DNA of 64,000 nucleotides from Chrysophaeum taylorii (taxonomy: Eukaryota > Sar > Pelagophyceae > Pelagomonadales > Pelagomonadaceae). The position numbers and the translations under genes are program-made. Location: assembly GCA_029834535.1 (NCBI GenBank), contig JAQMWT010000404.1:62001-126000 (forward strand), in the 5' to 3' direction. Shown piece after piece: positions 1 through 8,220 of this stretch (position 1 is its first letter; every line of letters begins with the position of its first letter). The notes under the pieces were generated by a model. That model worked only from the letters and a program-made list of their open reading frames with translations. It searched no databases and had not been told where the DNA came from.

Positions 1-2
1 AG

Positions 3-1465
3 CCCCCGCGCCCGCCGCCGCCCCTCCAGCCGCCGCCGACGTCCCCGCGACCCGACTCGCCCCAGACCTCCCCCGCGCGCAGCATCCCCAGACAACAACC
101 GCCGCCGCCGCCGCCGCCGACGACAAGGCCTAGCTTCGACTCAGACGACGCCACCACCACCACCACCACCACCGATTCTGACCCGCCCCCCATGCCCGCC
201 AACAACGCGCTTGATCCGCCGCCGATGCAGAACCGCCGGAGCTTCCGGTCCGACGCCACCGATGTTGGCGCCGGGGGCGGCCAATCCCCAAAGCCCGCCA
301 ACAAGGCGGCGGTTGTTCCGCCGCCAATGCCGCACCGCTGGAGCTTTAAGGCCGACACCACCGATGTTGGCGCCAGCGGCGGCCAACCTCCCAAGTCCAC
401 CGACAACGCGGTTGACCCGCCGCCGATGCCGCACCGCCGGAGCTTCAGGTCCGACACCACCGATGTTGGCGCCGCCGCCGGCCAATCCCCAAAGCCCGCC
501 AACAAGGCGGTTTTTCCGTCGCCGATGCCGCACCACCGCTGGAGCTTCAGGTCCGACACCTCCGATGTTGGCGCCAGCGGCGGCCAATCCCCAAAGCCCG
601 CCGCCAACAAGGCGGTTGTTCCGCCGCCGATGCCGAACCGCCGGAGCTTTAAGGCCGACACCACAGATGTTGGCGCCAGCGGCGGCCAATCCCCAAAGCC
701 CGCCGCCAACAAGGCGGTTGCTCCGCCGCCGATGCCAAACCGTCGGAGCTTCAGGTCCGACACCACCGATGTTGGCGCCAGCGACGGCCAACCTCGCAAG
801 TCCCCCGACAACGCGGTTGTTCCGCCGCCGATGCCGCACCGCCGCAGCTTCAAGGCCGACACCGCTGATGTTGGCGCCGGCGGCGGCCAATCTCCCAAGC
901 CCACCGACAACGCGCTTCACAAGCCGCCGCCGCCGCCGCCGCCGATGCCGCAGTGCCGAAGCTTCGTGGCCGACAACACGGACCCTGGCGGCGGCGTTGG
1001 CAGCCCTCACCCCAAGCCCGCCAACAACACGCTCCAAAAGCCACCACCACCCCCCCCCCCTCGCTGCCGCCGTGATACTCCAGGAAGTCCCGGTGCTAAG
1101 GTCTACGGCTCTCTACCTCGGCCCGAGTATCCATACGAGGTTCGTCGCGCCGTCGTGCATCACGAGCCGCGGCCCACCAGGTGCTCCTCTCGCCGGGACC
1201 GTTCCCGGACGATGTAAACGACACAGAGTGCGTCGTTTGTGATGATCGTGTTCAATGAACACGACGCCGAATCGTCAGGCGCGAGCTGTACCTCTCGGAC
1301 CACCAGTTCAAAAGCCTCTTGGGGTGCACCAAAGTCGAGTGGGCGAAAGTGCCGCGATGGAAAAGGGTGCATCCACCGTGTTGTAGTTGTTGATGTCAGA
1401 GCATGCGTGAGACTCGCTCTGTGCCGGCGCAGGACGCCAAGAAGAAGGAGCTCGACCTTTTCTAG
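3..1465 (+). CDS. Villin-headpiece actin-binding protein with proline-rich tandem repeats (5' partial, four exons)
   Basis: Probable actin-filament-binding protein. The frame is open from base 3, so the start lies upstream of the window. Exon 1 (3-1139) encodes about eight imperfect repeats of roughly 35-40 residues with the core PPPMPHRRSFRSDTTDVGA, plus polyproline runs that could bind SH3, WW or profilin-type partners. A complete villin headpiece appears only after splicing exons 3-1139, 1181-1227, 1279-1366 and 1433-1465. These give PEYPYEV, PFPDDVNDTE, ELYLSDHQFKSLLG, KVPRWKR and the terminal DAKKKELDLF followed by TAG, which is the canonical headpiece order and ending. The three introns are 41, 51 and 66 bp, all GT-AG. 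Without splicing, frame 3 would stop at 1217 with an unrelated tail, so the spliced model is preferred. What lies N-terminal of the repeats is unknown. Confidence 0.8.
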
Positions 1466-1721
1466 GGCAGGCGGGTGTGCGTGCGTGCGTCCACCCCTCC
1501 TCGAAAAAGAATCTTAAAACCCCGCTCACTACTTGATATCCCCTTGTTGAAGGAAGGTTTTTTTTTTCCCGAAAAAAAGAAGGGGAGAGGGTGCGTCACC
1601 CAAACTGACCAGGGCCCTATCCAACATTGTGTTTTCTCGCCGACACTACTGTTTGTGCCACACTGTTGCTTGCTGTTGAGCCGGGGAGCGTCGATCGGGT
1701 TTTCCTCTCCCCGGCGCCATA
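1466..1721. other. Intergenic region upstream of the PKG gene
   Basis: About 255 bp between the headpiece gene and the kinase. It holds a T-rich run followed by an A-rich run near 1558-1580 and pyrimidine-rich stretches before the kinase ATG. I see no gene and no recognisable core promoter motif. Confidence 0.5.
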
Positions 1722-3992
1722 ATGAAGTTCTTCAAGACGAAACGGAATGCGATCAAGACGACGGTGGATGAAGATTTCTCCAAGGTGGTGGTGCCTAAGT
1801 CGCCCGAGGAGGAGGCGCACCTGCGCACGATATTGCAGGAGAACTACATGTTTGAGGGTCTGGAGGCTTCGCAGCTAACCAAAGTGATCGAGGTGATGAA
1901 GCCCATCGCGTACGCCGAGGGCCAGGACGTGATCGTCGAGGGCGGCGAGGGGAAGATGTTGTACGTGATGACCAAGGGGCACTGCCAAGCGATCGTGGGC
2001 GGCAAGGTCGTCGCCGAGTACGCGGGGACAGGCATCTTTGGGGAGCTCGCGCTCATCTACAACGCGCCGCGCGCCGCGACGGTCCGGGCCACCATGCTCT
2101 CGGAGCTGTACTCGTTGGACGTCAACAGTTTCCGGCACGTGTTGAGCGAGCAGGCGAGCGCGAGGGAGAACGAGTACCGGGAGTGCCTGCTCAAGGTCCC
2201 TCTGCTCAAGACGCTCGACGCTAAGAAGTTGACAACATTGGTCAAGTCGCTCGAGAAGGTCAAGTTCTTGGAGGGGGAGACGATCATCACGCAGGGCGCC
2301 GCGGGCGACGCGTTCTACGTCATCGAGGACGGGGAAGTGACCGTGACGCGGCGCAAGGATGACGCGACGCTCGAGGAGTTGGCCGTGCTCAAGGCGCCCG
2401 ATTACTTTGGGGAGATGGCGTTGCTGGACAATTCGCCGCGACACGCGACGGTGGTCGCGAAGAGCCCCGTCGTCGTGTGCCTCACGTTGTCGCGGGCCAT
2501 GTTTACCAAGCTCCTGGGGCCCTTGAAGTCGCTGTTGCAGGCGCACGCGTGCTTTCACGTCTTGAGGTCGATCGACCTTTTCAAGCCTCTCACCGACGCC
2601 GAGTGCGACTCGCTCGTGAGTGCGATGGAGACCGAAAAGTTCAAGGCGGGCGCGACCATCTTCAAGGAGGGCAAGAAGGGTACCAAGTTTTACGTGATCC
2701 AGACGGGGTCGGCCAAGATCGAGCGCGACGGCCAAGCGTTGGGGGTCCTCGGGACGAACGACTACTTTGGGGAAGCGGCGCTCATCAACCACACCCCGCA
2801 CGTTGCGACCATCGCGGCCGTCGACGACGTCGCGTGCTACACGCTCGACCGCAAGAAGTTTGAGAAACTCCTGATGCACACGGCCGGGACCGCCGAGAAG
2901 TTTGAAAAGGAGATGAAGCGACGCGAGGCGCTCATGGTGGCCCAAACCAGCGGCAGCGGCAGCGGCCCGCCTGGCTCCACCGACAACAACGCGCCGGCGC
3001 TCAAAGACTTGAAGTACGTGCGCATGCTGGGCCAGGGGACCTTCGGCCGCGTCAAGCTCATGGTCCATCACACCAACGGGGACGTCTACACGTTGAAGTG
3101 CATGTCCAAGTCGCAAATCATCGAACAACAGCAAGAAAAGAACGTCATCAACGAGCGCGATCTTCTCTTCGAGTGCTCGTCGACGTTCGTGCTCACGTTG
3201 TTCGCGACGTACCAGTCACCGGACGAATTGATGTTGTTGATGGAGCTCATCCAAGGCGGGGAACTATGGACATACATATACGAAAAGCGCGACTTGTTGC
3301 CGCGGACGCGCCTTGGCGGCTTCACCGACGACACGTCGCGCTTCTACGCGGGCTGCGTCGCGTCGGCCCTCCAATACGTTCACAACAAAGGCGTCGCTTA
3401 CCGCGATTTAAAACCGGAAAATCTCTTGATGGACGCGCAGGGCTTTATCAAGATCATCGACTTTGGCTTCGCCAAAAAAATACCGTACCTCAAGAAGGGG
3501 AAGCAGATGGTTCAGACGTTCACGTTGTGCGGCACGCCAGAGTACATCGCCCCAGAGATCTTGCTCTCCAAGGGCCACGACAAGGCCGTCGACTGCTGGG
3601 CCCTCGGATGTCTTATGTACGAACTTCTCACGGGGGCGACCCCCTTTTGCTACGACGACCAGCAACAAATCTTCCGCGCTATTGTTCAAGTCAACAAGAC
3701 GCTCGTTTTCCCCAAGGGATTTCCCGCCGAGGCCGAGACCCTCGTCCGCGGTATGTTGGTCGCCAACCCCGCCAAGCGCCTCGGCAACATGAAGGATGGC
3801 CTCAACGCTGTCGTCAATTCGGGTTTCTTTTCCACTTTCGACTGGGAGCAGCTCAACTCCAGGGCGTTGAAGCCGCCGTACCACCCGCCGGTCAAGGACA
3901 GCAAGGACGCCTCAAACATCGACCAAATGGAGGAAACTGGCGAAAAAATCCCGAAATTCCGCGGCAATCAAGACGTCTTCAAGAATTTCTAA
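1722..3992 (+). CDS. cGMP-dependent protein kinase (AGC family) with three cyclic-nucleotide-binding domains
   Basis: Serine/threonine kinase activated by cyclic nucleotide, 756 residues, one uninterrupted exon. Three cyclic-nucleotide-binding domains occupy about residues 40-400, with phosphate-binding cassettes FGELALIYNAPRAATV (about 106), FGEMALLDNSPRHATV (about 229) and FGEAALINHTPHVATI (about 349). The kinase domain follows from about 430: glycine loop GQGTFGRV, TLKC lysine, YRDLKPEN catalytic loop (about 559), DFG (about 580) and activation segment TFTLCGTPEYIAPE. It ends with an AGC tail, KIPKFRGNQDVFKNF. In the third cassette the arginine of the usual PRxA motif is histidine, so that site may not bind nucleotide in the usual way (inference). 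Three binding domains is more than the two of animal PKG and recalls protist PKGs, which carry extra domains. All kinase catalytic residues are present. Confidence 0.93.
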   Translation: MKFFKTKRNAIKTTVDEDFSKVVVPKSPEEEAHLRTILQENYMFEGLEASQLTKVIEVMKPIAYAEGQDVIVEGGEGKMLYVMTKGHCQAIVGGKVVAEYAGTGIFGELALIYNAPRAATVRATMLSELYSLDVNSFRHVLSEQASARENEYRECLLKVPLLKTLDAKKLTTLVKSLEKVKFLEGETIITQGAAGDAFYVIEDGEVTVTRRKDDATLEELAVLKAPDYFGEMALLDNSPRHATVVAKSPVVVCLTLSRAMFTKLLGPLKSLLQAHACFHVLRSIDLFKPLTDAECDSLVSAMETEKFKAGATIFKEGKKGTKFYVIQTGSAKIERDGQALGVLGTNDYFGEAALINHTPHVATIAAVDDVACYTLDRKKFEKLLMHTAGTAEKFEKEMKRREALMVAQTSGSGSGPPGSTDNNAPALKDLKYVRMLGQGTFGRVKLMVHHTNGDVYTLKCMSKSQIIEQQQEKNVINERDLLFECSSTFVLTLFATYQSPDELMLLMELIQGGELWTYIYEKRDLLPRTRLGGFTDDTSRFYAGCVASALQYVHNKGVAYRDLKPENLLMDAQGFIKIIDFGFAKKIPYLKKGKQMVQTFTLCGTPEYIAPEILLSKGHDKAVDCWALGCLMYELLTGATPFCYDDQQQIFRAIVQVNKTLVFPKGFPAEAETLVRGMLVANPAKRLGNMKDGLNAVVNSGFFSTFDWEQLNSRALKPPYHPPVKDSKDASNIDQMEETGEKIPKFRGNQDVFKNF

Positions 3993-4971
3993 GTTCGTTG
4001 CCCCCTCACACCAAGGGCAGGCGGCGTGTCTGCTCGTACTTTCCTCGTCAGCTTTTTATATATCATGCTTCCTTCTCACTTTCCTCCTCTCTTACGATGA
4101 ATTCCGCCTCGGCGCGTCTCCGTCTTTTTTTCTTATGCGTCATCGAGCGGCCGTTGTTTTGCTTTTGCTTTTTTGTTTTGGTTTTGGTTTTGGTTTGAGA
4201 GGGGGAAGATCACGCCAGACGTTCTTCGGAGGTTTTGGGACCGTCTCTCGGTGCTCCGGACGTAAAGCAGGGCCCTGGCGCATATCGGCCGTGCGCGTGT
4301 GAGGCCGAGGTCCTCGTAGTAACCGCCGTGTCGTCACCACTTGTAAAATATCCGCAAGCGCCTTGGCGTGCGCTGGTGCATTGTAGCTCACCGCCCTTGA
4401 CATGACTGGGCCTTGTACCAACGGCCGTTTTGATACCTTCATTCCGTTCACATGTTCACATCCGCGCGCCGCTTGGCCTGCGCTTGTGCGTTGGCCAGGC
4501 GCGTCCTCGCCCGCCTCCCCCCTATCTCCGGCTGCGCCGCGCATGCGACTTTCCTTCGTTGCTTCTTATCCGATGATGCACCCTGTTGCTTTAAGCAGCG
4601 TTCTCTTTGAAATTCTGCCTCCCGGTTTTCCGAGTTAATCTCGTTCGCAAGGCCATCCAGCCTCTATAGCCACTCAAACTAGCTATGTCGAAGTCGAATT
4701 TCCCAGCGCAATCATCAACCGCGGAGGACGCGCACCTGTCCGCCTTGCCATGCGCCTCGCCGCAGACCGTCACCAACGCACCCTCGAAATGTCCTCGATG
4801 GGTGCGTCGCGACGCGCACGTGCAGACATTCTAATTGATCGGACGTGTGCGCTCGGGTAGTCGGCTCTACGTCGCAAAACCCCCATTCCACCACTCTTTC
4901 ATTTTGTCTCCTTTCCCTCTCTCCATTTGCCTCCGTTGCTTTATCTTGTCTTATTGTGCTCATCTTCTGCG
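3993..4971. other. Gene-free stretch
   Basis: Contains the 3' flank of the kinase gene, including T-rich runs and a GGTTTT repeat near 4176-4195. No reading frame here shows a recognisable domain or codon bias. It ends at the target-site duplication of a truncated retroposon. Confidence 0.5.
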
Positions 4972-5082
4972 ACCTTTCGGCGCTCCTCGTCTACAGGCCC
5001 GTGATTCCGGACTGGCTCCTGTCGGTCCGGCCTGGCTCCCATGCTCGGGAGAGGTCTGAAGTTAGTAAGTTAGTTAGTTAGT
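4972..5082 (+). mobile_element. SINE-like retroposon, 5'-truncated copy
   Basis: About 111 bp matching the 3' third of the full-length copy at 53.1-53.5 kb, ending in a GTTAG-type tail. It is flanked by the 9-bp direct repeat TCTTCTGCG (4963-4971 and 5083-5091). A truncated 5' end, a simple-repeat 3' tail and a target-site duplication together indicate insertion by target-primed reverse transcription. Confidence 0.85.
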
Positions 5083-5091
5083 TCTTCTGCG

Positions 5092-5540
5092 CCCTCATTC
5101 CCCTGCGCTTTCATCTTCGCCGTCGTTGACTTTCCTGCCGCCCGCGCAAATCCTCCCTTGTTAATTGTAGGTCACCACTCTCTTGCTTCCTGCATGCTTT
5201 CGTCATAATATTAAGACCCCGCGCAAGAGTACTCTCTGCATTCACAAAATTTTGTCGGGGTGCTAGATAGATAGCCACTGCTGATGCCTTTGGGACAATC
5301 TCTCCCCCGCACGGCTCTCCGCGCTTCCGTGCGTTTTGCATTCGGCTATAAAATATTGTTATGCCGCCGCGCTTGCTGTCCTCCCCTTTATAATTTTCGC
5401 AGTCGACTGTCCCTGTCCCTAGGTTTTTGAAGGTCGGCAGCGGGTGGGCGCGCACGGGAGTACGCAGAGCGCTCAGGGGTTCGAGGGGCTGTGGCTTTTG
5501 AAACGGCCAAAAGGGGGGTACGTGCTCGCTCCGTGGTAAG
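5092..5540. other. No gene recognised
   Basis: Contains short open frames on both strands, none with a recognisable domain. The part next to 5541 may be decayed upstream sequence of the helicase remnant that follows. Confidence 0.4.
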
Positions 5541-5999
5541 GTTTCTAGGACGGCGACAGAGTCCTTTTCTGCCAACGACGTTGACGAGGCTGGGTTGGAA
5601 AACGACGCCTCGCTCTTCCCTGTCGAGTATCTCAACTCCCTGACAATCAACGGCATGCCGCAGTACAAGCTCGCGCTCAAAGTCGGCATGCCGGTGATGT
5701 TGCTTCGCTCCCCTTCCAACTGCGCCGACGGCAGTTTCCCTTGCAGCCCGCCTTTGTCACAACGACCAACGAGAGAGCCAGGGCTAGACACTCCGCAAGG
5801 TCGGCATCCTTGCCCAAGCCTTTCTTCAGCCACGCAGCCAGCTCTAAGTGGCTCTCAGCAGCCGATTTGGCCTGCCCAAGGACATCGTCTTCTGGGTCGA
5901 CGACTCCACGCTCCCCCACACGTGCTGCGCAATACCGACAACGGCTCCCCGACGTTACTCGACACGCGCAGTGTCGTCTACCGCGAGGTCCTCGGGTAG
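5541..5999 (+). pseudogene. Pif1/Helitron-type helicase, C-terminal remnant
   Basis: Degenerate end of a Pif1-family helicase of the kind carried by Helitrons. The readable conserved stretches are FSANDVDEAG, PVEYLNSLTINGMPQYKL followed by LKVGMPVMLLR (about 5610-5712), FQLRRRQFP, LPKPFFSHA (motif VI area), FWVDDSTLPHT and the terminal TRSVVYREVLG before the stop at 5999. They lie in more than one frame, so frameshifts have broken the gene. A related remnant with the same C-terminal signature lies at 52464-53041. No Helitron terminus (CTRR with hairpin) was identified. Confidence 0.7.
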
Positions 6000-6207
6000 C
6001 CGCCCTCTCTCCCGCAGCAGAGTCGCTCGAGCGCAGAGCCCTTATGGCCGCAGCACCGACTCTTGCGTGTTTCTAATCTCCGGTCAACCCCTTCGTCGAA
6101 AGGGCGAAACGTCACGCCCAAGGAGCAGAGAAGAAGAGGCGGAGCACCCAAAGAAGGACGAGTATTCGTAAGAGGGGCAGCACGAAACTCGTGACCCTAA
6201 TAAGAAG

Positions 6208-7557
6208 ATGCTTTGGCTTCTCGCTGGGGGCGCGTTGGCCGGTGAAGAGGATTTCACGCTGCGGCACATGGAGCTGCTCTCCTCGAGTTCTGGGCTGTAC
6301 GACGTTGAGCGGCTGCCAGTGGCCGCACGATTCCGGACGTGGGCGTCGTTGAATGCGACGTGGCTGGGGATGGAGATCAGAAAGTTACCGTGCGGCGCCG
6401 ACGAGGGCGAGGTGTGTGCCGCCGCCGCGCGGCTGAACACGACTGGGCGGTCTTACACTCCCCTATTTGCCGAGCCTACGCTCGCCTTCAGGGACAACTG
6501 CGGGCAGCTCGACGGGTGGCGCTCGGTCGCCACGCGGTGCGCGCTCGGGGATTCGATCGGCAACCGGATCTCGCGATACTGGGGGTTCCGCGCCGCGGCG
6601 ATGGCAGTGGGGGCGCGGTTCGTGGTCGTGCGGTCGTGTCCGCAGCATGCTGTCGATGGCGCCGGCGCTCGGTCGACGAGCTTCGATATCCTGCGATTGC
6701 TCCCCGACGTCGCGCCGCCGCCCAAAGCGAGTTGGGGGGGCGACATCCAGAGGTGCCGGGGCTCCCACAGGGCGCGGTGGCTCGCGCCCTTCTTGCCGCC
6801 ACTCCTCAAGGAGCTCCGCCGCGCGCTCGAGCGCGAGCGACGCGAGCGGTTCGACGACGCGGCGATCGACGACGTGGCGGTTCACGTGCGCGCCGGCGAC
6901 GTCGTCGCCGGGAGCTCCAAGAACTACGGACTCTGGCGCGTCCCGTCGCTCGACGCGTACCTGCCTCAGAACGGCACGATTGGCGTCGTGACGAACCGGT
7001 TCTCGTGCGGCGCGTGCGAGCCGTGCGCCTCGCCGCGTGACAAAAAGTGCTGCGACTGCGCGTCGCGACGACTCGTCGATTTGGTCGTAGCGGAGATTAC
7101 AGCGCTCAGGCCCAACGCGACGGTTTCCCTCCGCGACGACGACACGAGCCTCGATTCCTGGATTCGACTCGCCTCGGCGAGGAGGCTCTCTGTCTGCGCG
7201 CCCTCGACGTTCTGCCTGTGGCCGACGATGGCCGCCGATCGCGGACTCATCTCCGGCGCCTTTGCTGGCGGCGGCGGCCTCTTTCCCGCCGCGCCCGACA
7301 TGCGCCGAGCGATAGGAGGGTTCGACATCGCCCCCGGAGATACCTATGTTTCCTTTCACGCCATCGCATTATCCGCGAACGGACGCGTCGCCGTGCTCAG
7401 CCAACGCGGCGGCTTCTGCTCGCCAACCCGCCTCGAGGCAAGCCTCCTCAGACACGGTGTCGTCTCCGAGGCCGCCGCCACACGCCTTCCGCCCGCTCAC
7501 CATCCACCGTGTTCGGGCGTCAGAAATAATCACCCGGGGGGCAGGCAGGCCTCTTAA
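6208..7557 (+). CDS. Secreted or Golgi glycosyltransferase-like protein with a VHVRAGD motif
   Basis: 449 residues beginning with a short hydrophobic signal (MLWLLAGGALAG). The segment VAVHVRAGD at about residue 222 resembles the HxRxGD loop that binds GDP-fucose in alpha-1,2 and related fucosyltransferases, and the later CAPSTFCLWPTMAA recalls the C-terminal conserved serine/threonine loop of that superfamily. Between them is a cysteine-rich insertion (CGACEPC ... KKCCDC). N-glycosylation sequons (NAT, NTT, NGT) fit a secretory-pathway protein. A fucosyltransferase-like fold is an inference from two motifs; the acceptor is unknown. The last residues and the stop lie in a tandem duplication (7534-7587), so the C-terminus may have been altered. 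It converges on CEP19 with 37 bp between the stop codons. Confidence 0.6.
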   Translation: MLWLLAGGALAGEEDFTLRHMELLSSSSGLYDVERLPVAARFRTWASLNATWLGMEIRKLPCGADEGEVCAAAARLNTTGRSYTPLFAEPTLAFRDNCGQLDGWRSVATRCALGDSIGNRISRYWGFRAAAMAVGARFVVVRSCPQHAVDGAGARSTSFDILRLLPDVAPPPKASWGGDIQRCRGSHRARWLAPFLPPLLKELRRALERERRERFDDAAIDDVAVHVRAGDVVAGSSKNYGLWRVPSLDAYLPQNGTIGVVTNRFSCGACEPCASPRDKKCCDCASRRLVDLVVAEITALRPNATVSLRDDDTSLDSWIRLASARRLSVCAPSTFCLWPTMAADRGLISGAFAGGGGLFPAAPDMRRAIGGFDIAPGDTYVSFHAIALSANGRVAVLSQRGGFCSPTRLEASLLRHGVVSEAAATRLPPAHHPPCSGVRNNHPGGRQAS

Positions 7558-7587
7558 TATCCGGGGGGCAGGCAGGCCTCTTAATAT
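7534..7587. repeat. 27-bp exact tandem duplication spanning a stop codon
   Basis: Two exact adjacent copies (7534-7560 and 7561-7587) beginning CCGGGGGGCAGG and ending CTCTTAATAT. The TAA stop of the upstream gene lies in the first copy. The pair fills the gap between two convergent genes. Confidence 0.95.
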
Positions 7588-7594
7588 ATGAGGT

Positions 7595-8080
7595 TCACGC
7601 GTCGTCGTCGTCGTCGTCGTCCCAGCCGCTGTCTTCGACGGCGTCCTCGAACTCCTGCTGCTTGTCGTAGACGAAGGCGTCGTCGTCCCGGCCCACGCGG
7701 TGTCGGTCGAAGTCGACGTCCATGCGGGCCTTCGCTCGCTGGAGCTGGAACTCGGAACACCTGTTGAGGTCAACGCCGTCGTCCTCCTCCTCCTCGTCGC
7801 CGCCAGGTTTGGAACAACCGTTGTGGTCGGCGTCGGATTTCATGCTCGCAAGGAGCTTTTCGACAAGCCGCTGAATCTGGCCGTGCTTGAGCTTGGTCGG
7901 GTCGAGGTAGCGGGGGTGCCTCGCAAATAGCTTGAGCGTAATCTTCTCGGGGTCCATGTCTCGTCGCACGTTTTTCAGCCGAATCGTGTAGTGCTTGAGC
8001 TCGCCAGACGCCCCGGCGTACTCGACGATGATCGTCGGGGGCGCGTACTTGACCGCGACCCTTTGGGGTTGCAGCAACAT
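7595..8080 (-). CDS. CEP19: CEP19-like centrosomal/ciliary base protein
   Basis: 161 residues, close to the roughly 160 of animal CEP19. In that family the protein sits at the mother centriole/basal body and recruits RABL2 and IFT-B for ciliary entry. The N-terminal region (YAPPTIIVEYAG ... HYTIRLKNV) and the central helix (RHPRYLDPTKLKHGQIQRLV) fit the family. The diagnostic part is the C-terminus: DLNRCSEFQLQRAKARMDV followed by DDDAFVYDKQQEFEDA, which matches the DLN..D..L...K..MD...NFVYD..VEF block of CEP19. It ends in a run of aspartates encoded by a GTC-type microsatellite. This implies a flagellated stage. It is divergent from DPH6 with a 140-bp shared upstream region. Confidence 0.85.
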   Translation of the reverse strand: MLLQPQRVAVKYAPPTIIVEYAGASGELKHYTIRLKNVRRDMDPEKITLKLFARHPRYLDPTKLKHGQIQRLVEKLLASMKSDADHNGCSKPGGDEEEEDDGVDLNRCSEFQLQRAKARMDVDFDRHRVGRDDDAFVYDKQQEFEDAVEDSGWDDDDDDDA

Positions 8081-8114
8081 CGTTCGTTCGTTCGTTCGTT
8101 CGTTCGTTCGTTCG
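8081..8114. repeat. (CGTT)n microsatellite upstream of CEP19
   Basis: About eight perfect CGTT units starting next to the CEP19 initiation codon, in its presumed 5' UTR within the shared upstream region of the CEP19/DPH6 pair. Confidence 0.95.
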
Positions 8115-8220
8115 AGCCTTCACCGCGTTCGTTGGAATAGGAGAAGAGAGGCCGTCGCTCGCTCGAGCAACGGTTCTCTTTCTATCTTTCTCGCCTAACG
8201 GTCATCACATCACCAATCAG

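Noticed and set aside
192-1010. Possible CRISPR-like array of spaced repeats
   Set aside because: The periodicity is a protein repeat of variable length in a eukaryotic gene, not direct repeats with unique spacers.
141-1037. Long open frame on the minus strand across the proline-rich repeats
   Set aside because: It is the antisense of the tandem repeat. The plus-strand frame leads into a complete headpiece domain after splicing, which decides the coding strand.
1875-3134. 419-residue open frame antisense to PKG
   Set aside because: Shadow frame caused by high third-position GC. The plus strand encodes an intact kinase.
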